Part shown: positions 8,678 to 17,000 of the stretch, piece after piece
How the letters are laid out: every line of letters starts with the position of its first letter
Position numbering within the stretch: the stretch's first letter is position 1
From: Ancrocorticia sp052089425
GTDB lineage: Bacteria; Actinomycetota; Actinomycetes; Actinomycetales; Actinomycetaceae
Direction of reading: 5' to 3'
Length of the DNA stretch: 64,000 bases
Assembly (NCBI RefSeq): GCF_052089425.1
Contig: NZ_JBQCZW010000009.1
Coordinates: forward strand, 1-64,000
Position numbers and translations under genes: made by a program
Notes under the pieces: generated by a model
Seen by the model: only the letters and a program-made list of their open reading frames with translations
Databases searched by the model: none
What the model was told of the DNA's origin: nothing

Positions 8678-9102
8678 ACGCACTCATTGCTTTTGATTCG
8701 GATGCACTTATCTATGCTGCGGTTCCCGGCCATGCTTTAGGGCAGCATGTTTTCGAACTGTTTGGCAATGATGAAGACTATGCCGGAATCGGCTCGGTCT
8801 TGCTCCTTCCCGAGATATTGACAAAACCTCTGCGGGATGACCCAGAATCTCAGGAAGTCGAGCTATTGGCGGGGTTGCTGGGGCGGCTGCGTCTGATCGC
8901 GTTTGACCAGACTGTTGCGCAGTTATCGGTTGGGTTGGCAACGAAATATGGGTTGCGCGCTGCTGATGCAGCACATCTGGCGACGGCTGTGTTCGCCGGT
9001 GCGGATCTGTTTATCACCAACAATCGGAAGGATTTTCCGAAACGGATATCGGAAATCGACATTGTGTATCCCGATGAGCTTCCGGCTGTGCTACAGAACT
9101 AA
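8674..9102 (+). CDS. PIN-domain toxin (VapC-like ribonuclease)
   Basis: A 142-residue PIN-domain protein. The acidic metal-binding set is visible: Asp8 in AFDSDALIY, Glu47 in LPEIL, Asp98 in RAADAAHLATA, and the TNNRKDF segment with Asp120. PIN toxins are Mg/Mn-dependent RNases that cut tRNA or rRNA; the target here is unknown. It starts at a GTG overlapping the antitoxin stop. The antitoxin is Phd-type, a common partner of PIN toxins in actinobacteria. Confidence 0.88.
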   Translation: MNALIAFDSDALIYAAVPGHALGQHVFELFGNDEDYAGIGSVLLLPEILTKPLRDDPESQEVELLAGLLGRLRLIAFDQTVAQLSVGLATKYGLRAADAAHLATAVFAGADLFITNNRKDFPKRISEIDIVYPDELPAVLQN

Positions 9103-9188
9103 GCCGTGGGCATATTTCCGCGAAAAATCGCCCCAAATTGAGCGCACGATCATACCTTTTGCCGGCGATACGCAAGTAAGCTGAAGCT

Positions 9189-9995
9189 ATGACACGAGTA
9201 ATTAAGAACTGGCTCACCGATATGGACGGTGTCCTCATCCATGAGGAGAATGCGCTTCCCGGGGCTAACGAGTTCCTGACCACTCTTCAAGAGAAGGAAA
9301 TTCCCTTCCTTGTTCTCACCAACAATTCGATCTACACCCCTCGTGACCTTTCGGCGCGCCTCGAATCGGCGGGCCTGAATGTCCCGGAGGAGAATATCTG
9401 GACCTCTGCGCTGGCAACGGCCACCTTCCTTGCCCCGCAAACTGAATCGCGCCGCGCCTACGTTGTGGGCGAAGCCGGCCTCACCACGGCCATGTACGAA
9501 TCCGGGTTCGTGATGACCAACGATCATCCTGAAATCGTGGTACTTGGCGAAACCCGCACCTATTCGATCGATGCCCTCACCACGGCGATCCGCCTCATCG
9601 ATAACGGCGCCCGATTCATCGCCACCAACCCGGACGTGACCGGTCCATCGGCGCTTGGTGCGATCCCGGCAACGGGCGCAGTGGCCGCGATGATCACCGC
9701 GGCAACCGGCAAGGAGCCCTACTACGTGGGTAAGCCCAACCCGGTGATGCTCCGCATGGGACTCAACAGGATCGATGCCCATTCCGAAGAGACCGCGCTG
9801 GTTGGCGATCGGATGGATACGGACATCTTGGCCGGCATGGAATCCGGGCTTCAAACGCACCTTGTGCTATCCGGCTCCACCAAGGAAAAGAACATCAAGA
9901 AGTACCCGTTCCGCCCCGATTACGTACACAACGGCATTGGCAACATTGCCGAGCGGCTGTGGCTGGAGCAGATGGGGCACAAGCTCGATAAGTAG
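9189..9995 (+). CDS. HAD-superfamily phosphatase, NagD/IIA type
   Basis: A 268-residue HAD-IIA hydrolase. Motif I is DMDGVLIHEEN with both nucleophile aspartates, motif II is VLTNNS, the Lys is in KPNPVML, and the acidic motif is VGDRMDTDI. NagD-like enzymes dephosphorylate nucleoside monophosphates or sugar phosphates in the cytoplasm; the exact substrate is not evident. A TAAGCT hexamer ends 6 nt before the ATG and no ribosome-binding site is visible, consistent with a leaderless mRNA. Confidence 0.92.
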   Translation: MTRVIKNWLTDMDGVLIHEENALPGANEFLTTLQEKEIPFLVLTNNSIYTPRDLSARLESAGLNVPEENIWTSALATATFLAPQTESRRAYVVGEAGLTTAMYESGFVMTNDHPEIVVLGETRTYSIDALTTAIRLIDNGARFIATNPDVTGPSALGAIPATGAVAAMITAATGKEPYYVGKPNPVMLRMGLNRIDAHSEETALVGDRMDTDILAGMESGLQTHLVLSGSTKEKNIKKYPFRPDYVHNGIGNIAERLWLEQMGHKLDK

Positions 9996-10023
9996 GGCGG
10001 AAGCAAGCGGGGCATCGCTGGGT

Positions 10024-10515
10024 TTAGCCGGCGAAGTGCCCGCTGAGAAGGAGGATTTGCAGCTTGGCGCCGCCGGAAATCTGCTTCTGGCGGCCGATCA
10101 CATCGAAGCCGCAATCCTCAAATACGCGCAGGGCCCGAGTGTTGAACTCGGGGATCTCCGCCGTCACGGTTGTCACCTCGGGGTGCAGTTCGCGCAGGCG
10201 CAGCAGGCACGCGGTGAGGAAACCGGCGCCTGTTCCCTGATCGGTCAGGTCCGGATGCAACCCCAACGAAATGTCCGCGCTGATGCCTGAGCCGTCCGCG
10301 GTTTCGGCCAGCTCGGACCGGAAAAAGCCAGCCACCAGACCACCGATCTTGGCCTGCTGGAAAACTCCCGGCCAGCGCTCGGGGTTCGTGAAATCCTCGT
10401 ACGTCTGCGCGTTCGCCGCCGGATTGAAAAAATCGTAGGGCGCCTCGTACCGCCACCCGTCCGCGATGCGTAGCGCCGCTGGTGCGCTCATGCTGGCAAA
10501 TGAGTAATCCGGCAT
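10024..10515 (-). CDS. GNAT-family N-acetyltransferase
   Basis: A 163-residue acetyltransferase with the acetyl-CoA loop as LTDQGTGAGFLTACL, preceded by a beta-strand (ISADISLGLHP) and followed by FNTRALRVFEDCGFDVIGRQ, the typical GNAT C-terminus. The start at 10515 (MPDYSFA) is preceded by GAAGAAGG; the open frame extends to 10665 without family-like sequence. It ends 28 bp from the converging HAD gene. Substrate unknown. Confidence 0.85.
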   Translation of the reverse strand: MPDYSFASMSAPAALRIADGWRYEAPYDFFNPAANAQTYEDFTNPERWPGVFQQAKIGGLVAGFFRSELAETADGSGISADISLGLHPDLTDQGTGAGFLTACLLRLRELHPEVTTVTAEIPEFNTRALRVFEDCGFDVIGRQKQISGGAKLQILLLSGHFAG

Positions 10516-10576
10516 GGTACCTTCTTCGTTTTCTACGGTTTGATGTGTGAGCGGTTCGTGGGGGACTATGGGTTTT

Positions 10577-11386
10577 CTACAGATCGTTGAGTTCGACGAC
10601 GACGGGCACATGATCCGATGCACCCTTTCCCTTACGCTCATTGCGGTCAATGTGTGCTGCTGCAACCCGATCCGCTACGGCAGGGGCGGCCCAAGCGAAA
10701 TCGATGCGCATGCCTTCATTCTTGGGGAAGCGTAGCTTCTGGTAATCCCAGAAGGTGTAATCGGCTCCATCTGCATCACGGGTGATTTCCCGCAGCCCAG
10801 TGGTTCCGAAGGCGTTGAATGCGGCGCGCTCCAAATCGCTGACGTACAGGCCATCCTCAAACACCGAAACGTCCCACACATCGTGATCCAAAGGGGCCAC
10901 GTTCCAATCTCCCGCCAGGAACACGTTCTTGTTGTCAGCCAGCCAGCCGGCCGCCGCAGCGTTGAGCTTTTCCAAGAACGTGAGCTTATAGCGGTAATGC
11001 GGATCTGCTGTGGCCCGGCCATTGGGAACATACAGGCTCCACACATCGATCCCGCCACACGTGGCTCCGATGGCGCGGGCCTCCACCACGGGATCCGATA
11101 GGAGGGCGCCTGCGGCATCTTCTTTGGCGAATCCGGGCTGGCCGGGGAAGGATGTCTGGATGTTATCGAGGCCAACTCGGGAGATGATGGCCACGCCGTT
11201 CCACTGGTTGAGCCCGGCTGCTGCCACCTCATATCCTGCTTCCTCAAACGCGGCCACGGGGAACTGTTCGGGCTTGCACTTGGTTTCTTGGAGCAACAGG
11301 ACGTCCAGGTCCCAGCGCTCCAGCACGCCCAGTGCGCGTTCGGCGCGGGCCCGAATGGAGTTAATGTTCCACGTTGCGATCCTCAT
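10577..11386 (-). CDS. xth: Exodeoxyribonuclease III
   Basis: A 269-residue exonuclease/AP-endonuclease of the EEP superfamily acting in base-excision repair. Diagnostic motifs are WNINSIRAR at the N-terminus, LLQETK (metal-binding Glu), AGDWNVAP, FWDYQK and the C-terminal GASDHVPV with catalytic Asp-His. Length is normal. On the minus strand TAGGCT ends 6 nt before the ATG with no Shine-Dalgarno, a leaderless arrangement; the SDR gene starts 102 bp away on the other strand with the same signature. Confidence 0.95.
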   Translation of the reverse strand: MRIATWNINSIRARAERALGVLERWDLDVLLLQETKCKPEQFPVAAFEEAGYEVAAAGLNQWNGVAIISRVGLDNIQTSFPGQPGFAKEDAAGALLSDPVVEARAIGATCGGIDVWSLYVPNGRATADPHYRYKLTFLEKLNAAAAGWLADNKNVFLAGDWNVAPLDHDVWDVSVFEDGLYVSDLERAAFNAFGTTGLREITRDADGADYTFWDYQKLRFPKNEGMRIDFAWAAPAVADRVAAAHIDRNERKGKGASDHVPVVVELNDL

Positions 11387-11487
11387 GGGGCAAGCCTAGC
11401 CGTGCGGTAGCGCGATTGTCCCTTCGGGTCACGCCGGAGTGGGGACAGAATCCTTGGTGGCGGGACCAACCCGTTAGGCTGGGGCAT

Positions 11488-12255
11488 ATGGGAACTGCAC
11501 TCATCACAGGAGCGAGCTCAGGGCTTGGGCTCGAAATAGCGTGGGAGCTGGCCGCAGAAGGCAATGATCTGGTGCTGGTGGCTCGCAACGCTGATCGCCT
11601 CGCCGCGATTGCCGAACAGATGCGGCAGATCGCCAATGTTCGGGTGGAAGTCCTGCCCGCCGATCTCTCTACGGAGGCGGGTGCGCTTGCGGTGGCAGAT
11701 CGCGTATCCAGCGCCTCTCGCCCGATCGGTCTTCTGGTGAATAACGCGGGATTTGGACTTGGGCAAGGATTTGTAGGTGGCGGCTTGGACCGTGAGCTGG
11801 AAGGGTTGGACACCATGGTTCGCTCGGTTCTCATCACGTGCCACGCCGCCGCAGCCACCATGACCCAGCGCGGATATGGCGGGATCCTCAACGTTGCCTC
11901 CATGACAGCGCTCACCGCACAGGGAACGTATTCGGCGCACAAAGCCTGGGTTCGCACGTTCACTGAGGGGCTTGCGGCAAGCCTTGAGGGCACTGGTGTG
12001 AACGCCACAGTCGTGTGCCCGGGTCTTATCCATTCAGAGTTCCACGAGCGATCACACGTGGATTCCTCACAGTGGCCAGCCGTTGCGTTCTCCAAGCCGT
12101 CAACCATCGCGAGGGCTGCTGTCGAGGCGGTGCGGCGTGGGCATGTGGTGGTCACACCAACGGTGCGCTACAGGGTTGCCGCCGGGCTGCTCCGTATGGC
12201 GCCGCGTTCGCTGGTACGCCGGTTTGCGGGTCCCGGCCTCTCAGGACGGGAGTAG
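11488..12255 (+). CDS. Short-chain dehydrogenase/reductase (DltE-like SDR)
   Basis: A 255-residue classical SDR. Cofactor motif TGASSGLG is at residues 7-14, LVNNAG follows in the fourth strand, and the catalytic set is Ser in NVASMTAL and YSAHK. It is likely NAD(P)-dependent; the substrate is unknown. The ATG at 11488 lies 7 nt after a TAGGCT hexamer (leaderless type). The frame is open back to 11374, but that part overlaps exonuclease III and its promoter. Confidence 0.92.
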   Translation: MGTALITGASSGLGLEIAWELAAEGNDLVLVARNADRLAAIAEQMRQIANVRVEVLPADLSTEAGALAVADRVSSASRPIGLLVNNAGFGLGQGFVGGGLDRELEGLDTMVRSVLITCHAAAATMTQRGYGGILNVASMTALTAQGTYSAHKAWVRTFTEGLAASLEGTGVNATVVCPGLIHSEFHERSHVDSSQWPAVAFSKPSTIARAAVEAVRRGHVVVTPTVRYRVAAGLLRMAPRSLVRRFAGPGLSGRE

Positions 12256-12263
12256 CTGCAAGC

Positions 12264-13172
12264 ATGCGTGAGGGATCTAAGGAACCGGCAGCAGAGTCCG
12301 AGAATCACCGAACCACAGCGGCGCCCGGACCCGACCTGCGTCCGTTGGGCGTGGGCGGCGATGCGTCACCTTCGTTGGGCGCCACACCGCTGGTTCCCCT
12401 AGATCTGGGAGAGGTCCACGGGGCTGAGGGAGTGGTAGGTGGGCACAGCCTCCTGCCTGGGCCGCCACGTCATGTAGATCCGGCGAAGGCGCGCGCAGTT
12501 CGCACACGGCTGGATCCGGTTGCTCATTGGGACGCGGTTGTTGCCTGCGCAACGGGACAGGGCGCCGAAAACAGCCCGCTGGTTGATGGCGCGGTTCATG
12601 TGTTCTTGAATTCGGGCGCCCTAGTTCGGCAGCTGGGAGGGCCCGCCCCGGCCAAGAGCGCCGGTCTGGACATTCGCAAGGCTCGGCTGGTGAGCTTGCT
12701 CAATGACGGACTGCAAGCCGGCGCGAGCTGCGCGGGCTTTTGGCTCTACGGGCTGGGGGCAGAACCAGCATTCTTACCGGCGCGGGATTTGGCACCGATG
12801 GCCGAGACTCTCAATTCGATTGTCATCTTGGCCAAGGCCGCATCGGGGGCCATCAGTGCTGAGGACGCCACGGCGCAGCTCGCCAAGCGCACCTTCTTCT
12901 ACAGTGCGCAGGCTGATCGGGCGGCCGCTGGTGCCTGGACTCAACTATTTCTCTCTCCCGTGCATCTGCTCCGCTCAGGCCACTCGGGCAATGCGGCAAC
13001 CGCCACGCTTTCTGACCTGATGGATAGAATCCACGAACAGCAGGCCCTAGCCGAGACCTCTACGCCGGGCTCAGAACCGCCTGAGGACACGGTTCGCGGC
13101 TCCGGCGTGATCATCGAACCCGGCACGGGTTATGAGCTCCGTGTACCGGCAATCGGAACCTCGTCCAGCTAA
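12264..13172 (+). CDS. Conserved-looking hypothetical protein
   Basis: A 302-residue protein with no family I recognise. The first 60 residues are Pro/Gly/Ala-rich and look disordered. The middle (about 70-230) is an alternating helix-rich region with RLDPVAHWDAVVACATG, DIRKARLVSLLNDGLQAGASCAGFWLYG and AKRTFFYSAQADRAAAGAW. It follows the SDR gene by 8 bp, so both are probably in one transcript. No signal peptide or obvious membrane segment. The ATG at 12264 is chosen from position rather than homology. Confidence 0.7.
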   Translation: MREGSKEPAAESENHRTTAAPGPDLRPLGVGGDASPSLGATPLVPLDLGEVHGAEGVVGGHSLLPGPPRHVDPAKARAVRTRLDPVAHWDAVVACATGQGAENSPLVDGAVHVFLNSGALVRQLGGPAPAKSAGLDIRKARLVSLLNDGLQAGASCAGFWLYGLGAEPAFLPARDLAPMAETLNSIVILAKAASGAISAEDATAQLAKRTFFYSAQADRAAAGAWTQLFLSPVHLLRSGHSGNAATATLSDLMDRIHEQQALAETSTPGSEPPEDTVRGSGVIIEPGTGYELRVPAIGTSSS

Positions 13173-13221
13173 ACACGGCGCTTCTCAACAAGGCGCTTCC
13201 CGTTCACACTGCCCGGCCGCC

Positions 13222-13989
13222 TCACATCTCAAAGAGTGTGAAAATCCGATCGATCCGTACCTGGATGGTGGGGGCTATCTGCCGGATCAGCCGCTCGCGG
13301 GGCATGGAAGCCAGCGGTTCGAGCCCAACGATGTAGCGCATGGTGGCGATTCCATACATCGTGGACATGGTGATTTCGATTTCTTCAGCTAACAGGTCCG
13401 GGCGCCGGGAGAAACTAGCTACGCGATCGATCACATCGGTGCGGACGTAATGCTTGAATCTTTGGCTGGTGGAGACGTTGGCCATGAGTGCACGCATGAG
13501 CGCGGTCATGGTGTCCTTGGTGAACTGTTCCTCATAGAGTTGAAAGCCTGTGCGAACTAGTCGTTCGCCGGCTCCCTCGCGCCCTTCCATGAGCGTCGAG
13601 AGAACCATCTGTGCGGGGTCGGACGGCAGGTTCATGCATTCGCGAAACAGGAGTTGCTTGGATCCGAAGTAGTAGGACACAAGGGCGGAATCGCAGTTGG
13701 CCTCGCGCGCGATCCCGCGCATCGTCGTGGCATCGTAGCCCTGAGAAATGAACGCCGTTCGCGCGCTGGCCAAGATGGTGTCGCGTAGTGCTCCGCGCCC
13801 GGCCTTCGGGCCGCGGCCCTGCTTGCCGCCACGCTTCGGCGAATCCTTCTTTTCGGCTACCTCTGGTCCAGTGCTGGGGCCATCCGAAATCCCCGCAGTG
13901 GCAAGGGTTTCATCACTTTTTATCCCTAGATCCTTGGTCCTAGGCGATGTGCTGCCGTTCTTTTCCTGTGATTTCGCGGTTTTTGCCAT
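13222..13989 (-). CDS. TetR-family transcriptional regulator
   Basis: A 255-residue regulator, longer than the usual 190-220 because of a charged, Lys/Gly-rich N-terminal extension of about 60 residues. The helix-turn-helix is LRDTILASARTAFISQGYDATTMRGIAREANCDSALVSYYFGSKQLLF (about 69-116), followed by a ligand-binding-type helical domain. GGAGAAA precedes the ATG. It is divergent from the giant activase gene with a 15-bp palindrome between them, so it probably controls both. Confidence 0.92.
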   Translation of the reverse strand: MAKTAKSQEKNGSTSPRTKDLGIKSDETLATAGISDGPSTGPEVAEKKDSPKRGGKQGRGPKAGRGALRDTILASARTAFISQGYDATTMRGIAREANCDSALVSYYFGSKQLLFRECMNLPSDPAQMVLSTLMEGREGAGERLVRTGFQLYEEQFTKDTMTALMRALMANVSTSQRFKHYVRTDVIDRVASFSRRPDLLAEEIEITMSTMYGIATMRYIVGLEPLASMPRERLIRQIAPTIQVRIDRIFTLFEM

Positions 13990-14023
13990 GTGTTTCTCCA
14001 GCCGCTTGCCCTAATTTCATCAG

Positions 14024-14038
14024 TGTAGAAATTCTACA
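14024..14038. promoter_or_regulatory. 15-bp palindrome, likely TetR operator
   Basis: TGTAGAA-A-TTCTACA is a perfect palindrome in the 92-bp gap between the divergent tetR-type and activase genes. The position suits a shared operator for autoregulation and control of the activase gene. Confidence 0.7.
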
Positions 14039-14081
14039 GTAACCCCCATACGATGAAAATGTGCAAAGGATGGGAGAGGTA

Positions 14082-17000
14082 ATGTCTGAAGAACGCGATG
14101 GCACTTCGTTGCGTTTAGGAATCGATATCGGATCTACCACGGTCAAGGCGGTGTTGCTGGACGGTGGCCAGGTTGTTTTCTCCGATTACCGCCGCCATAA
14201 CGCGGACGTGCGCGGTGAACTCACTCGGCTCCTAGAGGACATTGAAACTGAACACCCAGACGCCAGCGTCAAAGCCGCAGTGACGGGTTCAGGCGGATTC
14301 TCCGTCTCCAAGCGCATGGGCGTGCCATTCGTTCAGGAGGTCATCGCCGGTACGGAGGCCACCCGCCGCCAGCACCCTGAGGTTGACGTGGTGGTGGAAC
14401 TGGGCGGCGAAGATGCCAAGATCACCTACCTTCATCCCACGCCCGAACAGCGCATGAACGGCACGTGCGCAGGGGGAACCGGTGCCTTCATTGATCAGAT
14501 GGCCACGTTGCTCAACACCGATGCCTCTGGTCTCAATGAGCTTGCTGAACGGGCCACCCAGCTCTATCCGATCGCTTCGCGCTGCGGCGTGTTCGCGAAA
14601 TCTGACCTTCAGCCCCTACTGAATCAGGGCGCGGCTCACGAGGATTTGGCCGCCTCCATTTTCACCGCGGTTGCCACTCAGACCATCGCGGGCTTGGCCA
14701 ACGGCCGTCCGATTCGCGGCAACGTCATGTTCTTGGGCGGTCCACTTCATTTCCTTCCGCAGCTGAGGAAGGCGTATGAGGATTTACTCCCGAAGGCCGA
14801 TTCATTCGTTACCCCCGATCATGCCCAGCTGTACGTGGCCGCCGGGGCGGCTATGTTGGCCGGCGATACCGCGGCGATTGGTTCGGAACACCGCTACGCG
14901 CGCGCCCTGCCCGAACTTATTGACGCGTTGGAATCCGGGGAGATTGCTTCGGAATCGGCGCGTATGCGTCCACTTTCTATCGACGACGACGAACGCCAAG
15001 AATTTCTCACCCGGCATGCATCTGAAACGATTCCAACAGTTCCTATCTCGCAAGCGAAGGGGCGCTGTTGGCTGGGCATTGATGCCGGTTCCACCACCAT
15101 CAAGGCTGTGATCATTGATGAGAGCAATCAGATCGTATTCGATCACTATGCCTCAAATGAGGGTGATCCGGTGGGAGCGGCTGTTGCCATCGTTAGGCGC
15201 GTGCGTGCCGAGCTTCCCAAGGATGCAGTGATTGGGCGTGCGTGTGCGACTGGTTACGGCGAGGGACTCATCACCTCGGCACTGCACATGGACGAGGGCT
15301 TGGTAGAAACCATGGCCCACTTTCGGGCTGCTGATTTCCTGATGCCAGGAGTCACTTCGGTGATTGATATCGGCGGTCAGGATATGAAGTACCTGAAGAT
15401 TCGCGACCATGCGGTGGATTCGATCTCTGTGAACGAGGCGTGTTCATCCGGCTGCGGATCATTTCTGCAAACATTCGCCGCCACCATGGGGACGGATGTT
15501 CGAAGCTTTGCCAAGGCGGCCATGGAATCCACGCAACCCGTGGATCTGGGTACCCGATGCACCGTGTTCATGAACTCGTCGGTCAAGCAGGCCCAGAAGG
15601 AAGGCGCCGATGTTCGCGATATCTCCGCTGGGCTGTCTTACTCAGTCATCCGTAACGCCCTGTACAAGGTTATTAAGCTGAAGGATCCCTCCGATTTGGG
15701 CGAACGTGTTGTTGTTCAGGGAGGTACCTTCCTCAACGATTCGGTGCTGCGAGCCTTCGAGCTGTTGACGGGGCGGAATGTGGTGCGCCCACAGATCGCC
15801 GGGCTCATGGGAGCTTTCGGCGCAGCGCTCACCGCGAAGATGGGCGATACGGGCGAGGAGACTACCCTTGCGCGTGTGGAAGATCTTGAGGGATTCGAGG
15901 TTGAGACAACCCGCAAGACATGCCGGCTGTGCCAGAACCACTGCCAGATGACGATCTCCACGTTCTCCAACGGGGAGCGCCACGTCTCAGGCAACCGGTG
16001 CGAACGCGGTGCCTCGTTGGAAAAGGTTCCGAAGAAATCTGAGCTTCCCAATATGTACGATTGGAAGTACAAGCGGATGTTCGGGTACCGCCGCTTGACG
16101 GAGAAGAAGGCGTTCCGTGGCGATATGGGGATTCCGCGGGTGCTCAACATGTACGAGAACTACCCGTTCTGGTTCACCATGCTCACGCGGCTGGGATTCC
16201 GGGTCATGATCTCCGGGCGCTCGGACCACAATGTGTTTGAGAAGGGCATGGAGTCCATTCCCTCGGAGAACGTGTGCTACCCGGCCAAGCTGGTCCATGG
16301 GCACATCGAGACTCTGCTGGATAAGGGAATCAAGAGTATCTTTTACCCTTCGGTCAGCTTCGAACAGAAGGAATCCGAGGGTGCCGATAACCACTTCAAC
16401 TGTCCTGTTGTTGCCACGTACCCTGAGGTGATTCGCAACAACCTCGAGCGCTCGGACGATCCGGATCTCAAGCTGATCACCCCCTTCATCAATCTCGGTA
16501 ATCGCGAGTACCTACCGAAGCACCTGTGTGATGCATTCTCGGATTGGGACATCCCCGAAGATGAGATGCGAAGGGCACTGGACGCGGCATGGGAAGAGGA
16601 TGCGGCGGTCAAGCGCGAGATCAAGGAGAAGGGCACCGAATACATCGAGTGGATGCGCGATCGCGGGGTCAGGGGCATTGTTCTGGCTGGGCGCCCCTAC
16701 CACCTTGATCCTGAGATCAACCACGGGATCCCCGAGGTGATCAATGGCTTGGGAATGGGCGTGCTGACTGAAGATTGCGTGACAGATGGCCGATTGGAGA
16801 GGCCCCTGCGCGTACGCGACCAGTGGTCCTATCACTCACGTCTGTATGAAGCAGCTGCGCGAGTGGGCGATGAACCCGATCTTGAGATGGTTCAACTGAA
16901 CTCCTTTGGCTGTGGCGTTGACGCCATTACCGCCGATCAGGTTCAGGAGATTCTGGAGGGACGCGGTGATGTCCACACGGTCCTGAAGATTGACGAGGTG

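Noticed and set aside
11361..12155. Minus-strand open frame of 264 codons opposite the SDR gene
   Set aside because: Low-complexity Ser/Ala/Arg composition, typical of the antisense of a GC-rich gene; the plus-strand SDR motifs are decisive.
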